Of a stretch of DNA of 64,000 bases, positions 1 to 9,501 are shown piece after piece. Position 1 is the stretch's first letter; the number at the start of each line of letters is the position of its first letter. Source of the DNA: Seminavis robusta (taxonomy: Eukaryota; Bacillariophyta; Bacillariophyceae; Naviculales; Naviculaceae); assembly GCA_903772945.1 (NCBI GenBank), contig CAICTM010000151.1, positions 41,442 through 105,441 of the forward strand, given 5' to 3'. The position numbers were made by a program, and so were the translations under genes. The notes beneath the pieces were generated by a model, which saw only the letters and a list, made by a program, of their open reading frames with translations, did no database searches and had not been told where the DNA came from.

Positions 1-696
1 CATCAAGAAAGGCGAGTTTTGCAGCTAGCCTTACAGTCGATTGCAATGTACGCTGCGTTGCAAAGCAACTAACGCCTGCGACTATTTGAAAGACTCATCC
101 TGGCCAGCAAGTCGGTACTAATAGTACTCTAGAGTACCACCTGTTGATGGCACCAGGCTACGAATTCTAAAAAAGAGTTTCAGGTACATGTAGTCTATTG
201 GAGTGTTGTCCATAGAGTTGGAGCTTCGTGTTTTGCTCTCCTCTCCATAAATCAAACCATCCTCTATCTCCCAAAGCCAGCTGATGGCCCTTTAAAACCT
301 TGCATAGTTGAGGCAGGGTCATAGTAAATGGAACAAAAGCTACTGACGTACGAGCCATACGTCATTGTGAGTGAACATACTACAATGATAGCCGCGTGTA
401 AAAGCATATTACGGGATTGCGCTTTCTGACCATCTATTCCGACAGCACATTGAAATTATTGCCGACCACGGAACGGCAGTGCCGGAGCAGTACATGTAAA
501 AGTTCCCAGTCTGTCGTGTCGTGTGTGGTCTGATGACTTGACTCGACTCGACTCTCACTCTGACCGGACATGAGACTCGCTCGACCAGGAGTCGAGTCAG
601 AGTCGAGTGAGAGTCGAGTCCTCAACCGAGCTATCACAGCATTCAGGGCCCCCTGCTAGCCTGCACCCCCTTTGAAAGGACCAGTGCCCATACCGG
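1..696. repeat. Direct repeat R1, left copy (continues past window edge)
   Basis: This stretch recurs at 5274-5956, offset by 5,273 bases. It is essentially identical except for small indels in a GAGTC-rich patch around 535-625. The match starts at base 1, so the repeat probably extends leftward beyond the window. A 63-codon open frame (167-358, minus) is the same in both copies, but it has no recognisable domain and I do not call it a gene. The two copies bracket the LRR gene and the Ala/Pro-rich gene. The enclosed DNA has no retroelement coding sequence, so LTRs are unlikely; a segmental duplication or an assembly artefact fits better. Confidence 0.9.
536..624. repeat. GAGTC/GACTC pentamer-rich tract
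   Basis: Runs of GACTC on the left half and GAGTC on the right half make an imperfect inverted repeat that could fold into a hairpin. This is where the two R1 copies differ by short deletions, as expected for slippage in a simple repeat. A shorter tract of the same type is at 36911-36938. Confidence 0.7.
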
Positions 697-1172
697 CAAG
701 GTCCGGAAACGGGACTATATCGTTAATTATGATTGGATTATGAAACACGACCGGTTTTAAAATTCGCACGTTTGAAACTCGATCATTCTTTGCACGGATA
801 AGCTGGCTGAGCTGCTTACGCACATTTCGAACGAAAAGGAGTATGCTTTTGAATTGTTGTGTTCCGAAATACGCCGGCACCGGAAACTACTCTGTTGAAA
901 GTAGGTCACCACAAAATGCCGTCGTTCGGGAATGTTCGAAGAACTAGTGAAAATCCACTGCAGCAAGTCCTTCAAATTCTGAAGAAAAGACAAACCTTAC
1001 AGAATCGAATCAGCGACCAGACTGGCCACACCAAAACATCAGCAACTCAGATCAGGTCTAACAGAATCATTTCAACATCCAGGCGGGTTGCATGCTCTGA
1101 TTCACGGAGCCGGTCCAAGTCCTCGTATTCGGCGTGGTCGGGAAATATCACGTTCTCCACATACTTGACTTT

Positions 1173-3847
1173 CTAAGCAATGATAATGTCTGCTCCAGTG
1201 GTTTTGTTCCAAGGGATTCCAATTTGGCCTGAAACATCAAAAGGCGAAATGTCAGAATAGCGTTCGAGAGGAAAAGTGCAATCACCGTTTCATATGACTT
1301 ACTCTGATTCTGGGGTAATAGGCAATTCGAGGCTTCATGCTTTTCGTTCGCTTTCAGATGCTCAGTCTCCTTGGAAGTCTTCGTTTCTTCTTCCATTCCA
1401 TCCTCACCCCTGCGCTTGTGGCTACCGTTGGTCAAATCTGCGGCAGCCACAGCACTGCTAAGAGCTTGGAAAGAGATTGCTTTGCCCATGTTCGGTTGCT
1501 GCTGGGAACTCGAAGAAACCGGAGTAGTTGGGGGTGCAGCAGCTCTATCTTTGGTGGACCTCTTGCGGGCTACAACAGGCGGAGTTCTGACTCCAGAAGA
1601 ATGAACTTTCTTCTCGTCATGGTCAACGGCTGGGGTTTTCGAATCGTTGTCGTCATCTCCGTAGTAGGGTGGGGAGAAGTAGTACTGATGCAACTGCCAC
1701 ATGTCAGCATTGTTGAAAGGTAGTTTCCCAACGTCGATCAGAGGCCTGAAATGAGTGCGAAGCCACCGAAGGTTGCGATTTCTCTGTTCTGGGTTATCCA
1801 GTGGAGCGTCATGGTAGGAAGCTCCTGTAACAGCGTAGCTGACGTTCGCCGGTCGTCCAAAAGCAGATGATTCTGACCATGCCTCCAGGAATCCATTCTG
1901 ATCCCCTCCTTCTGTGTCGCTTACCGAAGCGACGAGGCACCGCCCAGAAAAGGTTCTTTCGATAAGAGCTGCATTTGAAGGCACGAGAGGAGACACATCG
2001 CTGTTCTCGACGTCATTGTAAGTTTCGATTTTTCGTGGTTCGACATACAACTCTGCACTCGGGTCACTTCCCAGAGAAGCTAGAGCGATTTTGGCTGCTG
2101 CTGCAACAGCCGCAGGCGGGGCAGGGCCCTTGGCTTCTTCCGCCTCGCCTTGATCGGCAGGTCCTCTTTTCTTACCCCAGTTTCGCCACATTAACCGTAC
2201 AAAGCCCAGCACCTTTTCATTGTTCCAGTCCTCAGGGACTTGAGGCATCCCGAGAGTTGCAGTGATAGCTACAAAAGTCCGGAAAACACAACGTAAGATA
2301 ATCTCCTAGCCACAGACCCAAGCCCCACCACAACTTACGACCCATAGGAAACCCTGTCAATTGTTGTAAAGGGGCCTTTTGATTGGACACAATTCCCGCA
2401 GTGATATGACGTTGGGCAGAGTATCCGACCTGGCAATTGTCCATGTATACAATTTCCAATCCGGTGTTATACGCCAATGCAAACGAAACCGCCTTGGCTG
2501 CGTTCAGGTCGATTGGAATCCCGCATATACCGAGGGAACGCATGTTCGTATCTTCCGAGAGACTCTTCATCAGAGCTCGCACTCCTACGGTAGTGACACT
2601 GTTGAAGCTTATATCCAGCTTTTCCAACGATACAGAACCAAGGACCACCGCGCATAGTTGGGCTCCACGGTCCTGCATTTTGTTGTTGTCCAACTTCATT
2701 TCTCGCAACGTTGGTGATCCCCAAATTGAATTCATCAGTGATTCAACCCCGGCGCAAGTAATTTGGTTGTGAGAAAGCATCAAAGACTCCAATGGAACAT
2801 TTTTGTTTTGTGTCAATGCCTGAGCAAGAATCGAGATGTCACTGTCCTGGAGGTTGTTGTCTGTCAGGCACAGTACTTTGAGAGATACGTTGGATAGAAG
2901 CATGCTCGGTATTGTGTAGAACCCAGTTGCTTCCATACGTGTAGATCCCAAAAAGAGGTGTTCCATTCGATGCAAGAAGGGACTCTGTACGGCCACTCCA
3001 GCGGCTTCTTGCATTTGTAATCTTGCGTCAACCTCCGCCACTGCAGTTGCAAGGGCTTTTGTGCCCTCTGGTCCTATCTTGTTCGCCGTCAAATGCAAAC
3101 GCGACAAATAGCAACCATGCACCAATGCCCCTGCAATGGACAACGCGCCCTTTTCCCCAATATTGTTCCCCGTCAAGAACAGCGTTCGTAAATGATAGTT
3201 ACCTGCGATGGCCTTCATAGCTAATCCACCACAGCCATCGTCTCCGATTCCATTGAAGCACAGATCCAACACAGCTAATGCTCTATGATCCAGCTTTCCG
3301 TCTGCTTCGATGCATAGCGCGTTTGCAATACAGTGCGCCCCGACATCGCCAAGATCGTTGTACCCCAGTTTGAGCACAGATAGCCTTGGGTTTCCCAATA
3401 TCACCTGTTCAATGAGGGCTACATCGTTTACCCCAAGGCCCCGCCTTGCCATATCAATCTGTCGAATTGCACGTTGATCGTTAGACACAAGCACCTCACG
3501 ACTCGAGTCTTCCATGCTTGGACTAATCTCGTTTCTAATACTCCGAATGCACTTACCACCGATAAAGTCCCTCTTACAGAAACTTCTGATAATCTTGATA
3601 ATAATAACCCCTTTTTCCGATGTGCAATAACTGCATACTCCAGATCTGGGCTTACGGTCTCGTTCTCGGCATCCATTTGCTCGTGCTGGGGTCCACTTTC
3701 GGTGGAGCTGACTGATGAATCGGAATCATCTAAATCGGAGGTGGCATCAGAATCAAAGCTACTACCGGAACTGACAGAGCCATCGTCATCAGAACCTGAT
3801 TCCGAATCTGAATCATCCTCTGCTTGATCATCTCCATCTTCTTCCAT
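1173..3847 (-). CDS. Leucine-rich-repeat protein (RNI/NLRC3-like), multi-exon
   Basis: Four exons are proposed: 3847-3639 (tentative), 3522-2339, 2268-1303 and 1228-1173, giving about 804 aa. The last two introns have clean GTAAGT donors and TTTGTAG or TTTCAG acceptors and keep the frame exactly. The first junction (GTATGC donor, ATTAG acceptor) is my best fit and less certain. The N-terminus is an acidic Ser/Asp-rich tail. The second exon holds at least seven RNI-type leucine-rich repeats (for example LKLGYNDLGD, LDLCFNGIGD, LFLTGNNIGE, LHLTANKIGP), which form a curved protein-binding surface. The third exon is Ala-rich, then has a region with RWLRTHFRPLIDVG and LHQYYFSPPYYG, then a basic/Ser-rich tail. 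The short last exon encodes SQIGIPWNKTTGADIIIA. It is probably an intracellular scaffold or regulator; the partner is unknown. Confidence 0.75.
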
Positions 3848-3896
3848 TCTGGTGGCTGGGCGTTTCTTCTTCTCTCTGACATGTTGTTGTTTTCAT

Positions 3897-4451
3897 CTAT
3901 TCTGTTGTTGGGGTGGCAGCAGCAGCAGCTTTAGATTGAGCAGCAAGCTTGGCCGCATAGGCAGCGGCGCCTCTGAGCTGGCCAGGTGGAGGTGTTGACG
4001 CATCAGCTACAGCCTGTATATTGTGGCGTATCCCTGTCCCAGGAGGCGGTAAGGGTAGCCCCGCTGCAGCTCCTCTGGGTTTCCCTGTTGAGGGCGTCGA
4101 TACATCTGATGCTGCTTGCACATTGTGTCGAATTCCAGTCCCAGGAGGCGGAAGTGGTAGCATAATTCGGCTGCGGTTGCTGGGCTTAGCTCCATTATTA
4201 CCAGTGTTGGCAGATGCAGCATTCACAGCCTTGGCATTCACTCCATTGATAGGGGCTGCTGGCGGTGGAGCTGCCGCGTGTGCTGCTGTGTTAGCAGATG
4301 GGGTAGCATTGGCGGATTGTCCGCTGCTAGCAGCGTGTGTGGGAGGTGGTGTCGCCTCTGGACTGGCCTTGCTTGTCACGAGTCTGTTGCGCTGTTGTTG
4401 CATATCATTTAAAGCCGCATGCATGCTGATGACGCAGCTCTTGCCACTCAT
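3897..4451 (-). CDS. Ala/Pro-rich low-complexity protein with a 2x repeat
   Basis: This is a 184-aa frame starting at MSGKSC. It begins with a short coiled-coil-like stretch (MHAALNDMQQQRNRLVTSK), followed by Ala/Pro/Asn-rich sequence. There are two imperfect copies of a block starting LPLPPPGTGIRHN and ending RGAAA (roughly residues 98-130 and 135-165), then an Ala/Lys tail. The repeat is conserved at the protein level in this frame, which favours it over the overlapping opposite-strand frame. It ends 49 bases before the start of the LRR gene on the same strand, so it could instead be a 5' exon of that gene, although a stop codon lies between. No known domain is recognised. Confidence 0.5.
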   Translation of the reverse strand: MSGKSCVISMHAALNDMQQQRNRLVTSKASPEATPPPTHAASSGQSANATPSANTAAHAAAPPPAAPINGVNAKAVNAASANTGNNGAKPSNRSRIMLPLPPPGTGIRHNVQAASDVSTPSTGKPRGAAAGLPLPPPGTGIRHNIQAVADASTPPPGQLRGAAAYAAKLAAQSKAAAAATPTTE

Positions 4452-5273
4452 ATGGGACAGCCACTTCTCAGGCGCTGATCGAGTAGGAAATAGCCAAAGC
4501 TATCCTATGAGTGGTACAACTAGTCCCTGCCTTCGCTTCGGGAGGAGTGATGCGTAGGTTGTCGCGTCTTCAGACTACCCAACCCTTTCGTTTCCCTCAA
4601 TCAAAGCTTGCCCGAGCCAATCAAGAGAGTGGCATCAAGCAAGACGAGAGATAATATAGCTACTGATAACACTCTAGAAGGGAACACAGTCGGTGATACC
4701 AGCGCCACGACTTTGTCCATCCAAGTTCGTTTGGTATGATAATTTCTTCTGAGCGACAGCACGGAGCCTGTTTGGTGTGTGTGTGTGTGTGTTGGGGTGA
4801 GCAATAGGGTTACCGATAGCGACCGTAGTGATGCGTGATGCGTGTTTTGGCCTGGCGGGAAGCAGCCAATAGAAACAATCGCCTAATATCACTGTCAAAA
4901 CACTGTTCATAGATTTAAGAACCAGATTGAGCTCAATAATGAAATGTTTGTAAACTACAAGTAGCTTTAGCCTCACAGCCCCACAACCCACAGCCCCACA
5001 CAACCAAGAACCAGAGCTCTGGAATTGCTTCAATAATGATGTGTGTAGGGGAGGGATGATGCTGATCATCCAGCAAGCTGCTCCTCGAATGACTAAATGT
5101 GGTAGGGTTAGATGCAATTCTTGAAGGATATATATCATCCCTGGCCCAGCCCTATCTGGCAACAATCTAGAGCAACAAACGGCACTAAATTATTTCAAGT
5201 CAGTTGAGTGCTGGCTTCGCCTACAACCTTTAGAAAAACTAAACCTGAGGACCCACCAGCCCGACAGGCTTGG
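4452..5273. other. Non-coding stretch with (GT)n microsatellite
   Basis: No convincing gene is visible. A (GT)n run is at about 4774-4792, and a CCCACAGCCCCACA direct repeat is near 4976-5000. The open frames here are short and have no domain features. Confidence 0.5.
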
Positions 5274-5956
5274 CATCAAGAAAGGCGAGTTTTGCAGCTA
5301 GCCTTACAGTCGATTGCAATGTACGCTGCGTTGCAAAGCAACTAACGCCTGCGACTATTTGAAAGACTCATCCTGGCCAGCAAGTCGGTACTAATAGTAC
5401 TCTAGAGTACCACCTGTTGATGGCACCAGGCTACGAATTCTAAAAAAGAGTTTCAGGTACATGTAGTCTATTGGAGTGTTGTCCATAGAGTTGGAGCTTC
5501 GTGTTTTGCTCTCCTCTCCATAAATCAAACCATCCTCTATCTCCCAAAGCCAGCTGATGGCCCTTTAAAACCTTGCATAGTTGAGGCAGGGTCATAGTAA
5601 ATGGAACAAAAGCTACTGACGTACGAGCCATACGTCATTGTGAGTGAACATACTACAATGATAGCCGCGTGTAAAAGCATATTACGGGATTGCGCTTTCT
5701 GACCATCTATTCCGACAGCACATTGAAATTATTGCCGACCACGGAACGGCAGTGCCGGAGCAGTACATGTAAAAGTTCCCAGTCTGTCGTGTCGTGTGTG
5801 GTCTGATGACTTGACCCGACTCGACTCTCACTCTGACCGGACATGAGCTACCAGGAGTCGAGTCAGAGTCGAGTGAGATCCTCAACCGAGCTATCACAGC
5901 ATTCAGGGCCCCCTGCTAGCCTGCACCCCCTTTGAAAGGACCAGTGCCCATACCGG
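5274..5956. repeat. Direct repeat R1, right copy
   Basis: Second copy of 1-696. Similarity ends at CATACCGG; the flank then differs and runs 46 bases to the two unknown bases at 6003-6004. Confidence 0.9.
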
Positions 5957-6002
5957 TACCGTTCGGGTGATGCGGCACATGTACGTACCCAGCTAGCTAG
6001 AG

Positions 6003-6004
6003 NN
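6003..6004. other. Assembly gap (two Ns)
   Basis: These are the only ambiguous bases in the window. They sit immediately before the first base (6005) of the 3,169-bp duplicated unit, so the contig join coincides with a duplication boundary. Confidence 0.98.
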
Positions 6005-9000
6005 TACATGACAAAACATATGAATACAATAAAATGGAGAATGCTACCCAACTGACGGCAAATTGGAAAATCGGTGATTCCCCAACAGCGCAAGCTAGCG
6101 GGCTAGTAGCAGTAGACGTTTGCTTCGTTGCCCTCAGGGAGGGGCAGCCGGCAGCAAGCAAATGCCCCGCCCCCTTTTTTGCCTCTATCTTCCCTCCAGC
6201 TTGCTCAGGGTTTTTGGCAGCCTTTGTGAGATTCGGCACCAACTCTTGGCCGAATACACCATGCTTTCGCTATCTAGATGGCCCGGGGCAAAGCTTTGCT
6301 CACATACGATCCAGAGTGCAGAACCATCATCTATAAAGCAACCCTGCCACGCATCAAACATTGAGGCACCCATTGGCTAGTTCAGCAACCGCACTCCCTG
6401 ATATGCCGTACTCAAGGTCGTTTGGCTCAGTGTCATCCGTGGCTTCAATCTCGTTGGAGCACAGCACGCACTCTCTGCGGGCAGCGTTGCAAAACAAACT
6501 GTAGCAATCGGAGGGCTCGTCACACGATTCCTCCAGGCCAACGGGTTCGGCACAGATTTGGTTCTCACATCGCAAAGAGAGACAATCACTATTGTCCACA
6601 CACTCGTCACCATTCTCCTTGCGGGCCACACATTGATTTATACCTCTATCTTTCTTGCAGCGCCCATCAAAGCAATCCGCATCTTTCCCACATAGGGCGC
6701 CTTCCTGGATTGTAAAAGTGCAACGCCTTGGATTCAAAGTGCAACGCCCAGAACGACACTCGGCATCCTCGTCGCATGATTCTTCTTTACCTCGTAAGGG
6801 CAAACAGGAACTGGCTTCACTGCAGTAGCCTTCGTCGCAGTCCTCGTGTACGAGGCAAGCGCTGCCGGGCGGTTCTTGGACAATACACACATCACTGCTG
6901 CATCGTCCAGACGCACAAGCCTGGTGACTGTCACAAGGTGAACCTGTCTGCTTTTGAGGCTCACATATGCGGTTCACGCTACAATAGCCAGAAGAACACT
7001 GGAAATTGGCTCGGCAGGGGGATTCGTCCGGTCGAGGAACTGGTTTTGGGAGTTCTGAAAGGGATGGTGGAATCGTCGGGGGGAGAGTTGGAACGGGAGT
7101 AGGTGGGGACGCTGGACAGCTCAGATTCGGTGGCGGACTTGGTGGTGGCTGCGGCGTCAACGAGATCGTCGCGGACTCAGCCGCCAGGCATTGGGTCGAA
7201 TCTGCAAAGCCCTCCACACAGGATCCTTCGCAAGAGCCGGTCCCTGTTTGTGAAAAGCAAGTGGAATCCAAAGAAGTCTCACTGAAGACAGCCGTTTCAA
7301 CGTTCCCACACCGGTCTGCCAAAACGATTTTCGTGGCTTTGGCGACTGAATCCTCACTAGCAATGTAGTTGCCTTCTCCGCTAAAGGTTGAGTCGGCCGA
7401 GACGAATGCCGGTGTCGCAACTCTCCCTCCATGGATACAAGACTGGACAACTTGGATGTGACTGCCACAGATCGCGAAGTAAACAGCCTGTTTTGATGGA
7501 TGCATTGAAAGGAAGCATTTGTTGCTCATCCGTTAGATCCGATTCGATTCAGGTACAGCCAGCGTGGGTACCGGTACAGTACAGTACAGTACGCATTCAC
7601 TTACACTAAAGGAGGTGATGTCAGAGACTTGCAATCTCATGACGTTCATGGATCCTCCATCTTCTGCCATTGCAATGTTGCTCAACAGGTCAGGTGGCTG
7701 TTACGAACAATACCAAAATTTGAGTGTCAGGTGTGAATTTATGCAGTCTCTGTTGCGCGATGCAGATCGTTGTCTGTCCTGCTTACGCTTGTTCCAACAA
7801 CATCAGAGACGACAGCGTCGATCACACCGACGTCAGCACCTCTACTGGCACTGAACACTCGCTGGGGGGGATAGTGTACCGGTATGAGGGAAGGGCGGAA
7901 CAAAATCAGTGCGTGTTGTCCACAGTCCAAGGAGAATGATGAATCACTGCTCCTGCAATGCACTTTTCTTGCAAACTTACATCCATGCCATCATTTTGAG
8001 ATACGAGGACATTGGTCAGCGTGGCTGTGCTTTCCTCCGTTGCTATGAGAACATTGAAATTGCGAGACGTTTGGGTTTGCATAAAGGCATCAGCAAGTCT
8101 ATTGTTGACCACTTGGACATCCCTGGCCGCCAGACCACTTCCTGTTCCCTCGACGAAGAAGACACTTCCGAGAGAATTCATCTCAGATACCACGATTTGG
8201 CTAGCAGTCAGATACGAGCCAATTTCGGTGGTCTCTGTCACGCGCTTTTAAGAGAGAAATTGGAACCATAGTCAATAATACTTTCTGCCGTACTTCAAGA
8301 TTCTGCAACCACAAGGGACTTACCACAAGATCAGCCATGGTGACATTCATGTTGGTCAACGTACTCTCCCCACCATCTGCCACGGAGATGCAGGAAAAGG
8401 CCATGTATGAGTGACATGCTGCCATCATGTGGGCGAGACACGCCATTTCCTGGACTTACCTGTGGTATGAACTACCGAGGGTGCCCGAACGCCCTCGCCA
8501 ATGACAAGCCCATCCACCGCGAGAGTACCTCCGGCGTTGTAAAATATGGGATTGGCAAATTGCCCTTCCCGAACAGTACCACTATTGATTACGACGTTGG
8601 TTCCAGTGCCAACTCGAACGGCCCAGCTTGCAGAGTCTGCAGTCGTCCACCAGCGGGCGTCGTTGAAAGTGATTGTGGAAGGTCCGAGAACCTGGATGGT
8701 CTCATTGTTGAATTCCGCAAAGGTGAGGCCCTGAAATGTGACCTTCATGTCAGCAGTGGTAGTACTTTCATAAACCATGACTTGAACATCACCACCTTCC
8801 AAAACACAGAGCTCTTGGTTGGAACCATTATAACCGCATACAAACGTAGCTTCCGGCAACACCACTTCCAACATTTCTTGCTCTATCAAGTACTTGAATG
8901 AGTTGCAGAGAGGGAACACATAGGGCGTCCGAGGGGCTTCTCCGCTGTCGATACGCTCAAGTTCCGAACGCTGATCGATGTTGACATCAATAATGTGCCT

Positions 9001-9173
9001 GTAGCCGATCTGGAGGGGATCATCTGGGCAAGGTCCGGCACGTTCGTTGACTTGATTGGCAAAGTAGAGCTGTCCTTGTGCACGAACTGTGGACAATAGC
9101 AATGGCAACAGCAAGATTAGCAGCAGCTCTTCATTCTTCCAACCTCGTTTCTGGTACTTCATGATGGTGTCCT
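6005..9173. repeat. Tandem segmental duplication, unit A
   Basis: Essentially identical to 9502-12670 at an offset of 3,497 bases, ending at GTGTCCT in both. The only difference I noticed is one base in the Pro-rich segment (near 7130 against 10627, Pro to Thr). Each unit carries one complete five-exon secreted Cys-rich gene, introns included, so this is a DNA-level duplication and not a retrocopy. Introns as well as exons match, so the event is very recent or is a false duplication (see the N gap). Confidence 0.95.
6354..9162 (-). CDS. Secreted beta-helix-like / Cys-rich (Dickkopf/EB-type) protein, copy A
   Basis: Five exons: 9162-8460, 8376-8324, 8244-7981, 7697-7605 and 7487-6354. All have GTAAGT donors, and frame continuity gives 748 aa. 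The N-terminus has a basic start and an LLLILLLPLLLSTVRA hydrophobic core, a classic signal peptide. The middle of the protein (about residues 120-370) is built of short Thr/Val-rich strands such as VTFQGLTFAEFNNETIQVLG, STLTNMNVTMADL and ATLTNVLVSQNDG, resembling a right-handed parallel beta-helix. Several exon borders fall at similar points in the repeat. A Pro-rich hinge (about 483-528) precedes five or six Cys-rich modules (about 530-723) with spacing like C-x5-C-x3-C (for example SPCRANFQCSSGYCS), similar to Dickkopf-N/EB modules. It is probably extracellular or cell-wall associated; the ligand is unknown. Confidence 0.8.
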
Positions 9174-9210
9174 CCGGGTTTTAAAATTTCAATTCAAACA
9201 CGACTGAATG

Positions 9211-9487
9211 CCAAAAACGGTGAAACTGCCATTGGCGAAAGCCAAAAGGGTGAAACTAACCCAAAAACGGTGAAACTAACAACCTTAGTTTCCCGTTCAC
9301 AAAAGCGTGAAACTACACCAAAAGCGTGAAACTAAAAAAAAGCGGAAACTAAACAAAAAGCGTGAAACTAACCCAAAAGCGTGAAACTAAGAAGGTGAAA
9401 CTAACCGAAAGCGTGAAACTAACCGAAAGCGTGAAACTAAAGCGTGAAACTATGGAAAGCGTGAAACTAAGGAAAAGCGTGAAACTC
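9211..9487. repeat. GTGAAAC minisatellite
   Basis: About fifteen degenerate copies of an 8-20-base unit centred on AAAGCGTGAAACTAACC. They lie between the two copies of the secreted Cys-rich gene and directly upstream of copy A's start codon, replacing the promoter sequence found upstream of copy B. One inverted stretch (TTAGTTTCCCGTTCAC, near 9284) interrupts the array. Confidence 0.85.
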
Positions 9488-9501
9488 CCACTTACCAACA
9501 C

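Noticed and set aside
4021-4557. 178-codon plus-strand frame opposite the Ala/Pro-rich gene.
   Set aside because: Its Gly/Ala composition is the antisense image of the repeats. Repeat conservation makes sense only on the minus strand.
1-5956. R1 repeats as LTRs of a retrotransposon.
   Set aside because: The DNA between them encodes LRR and Ala/Pro-rich genes, with no gag/pol, primer-binding site or polypurine tract.
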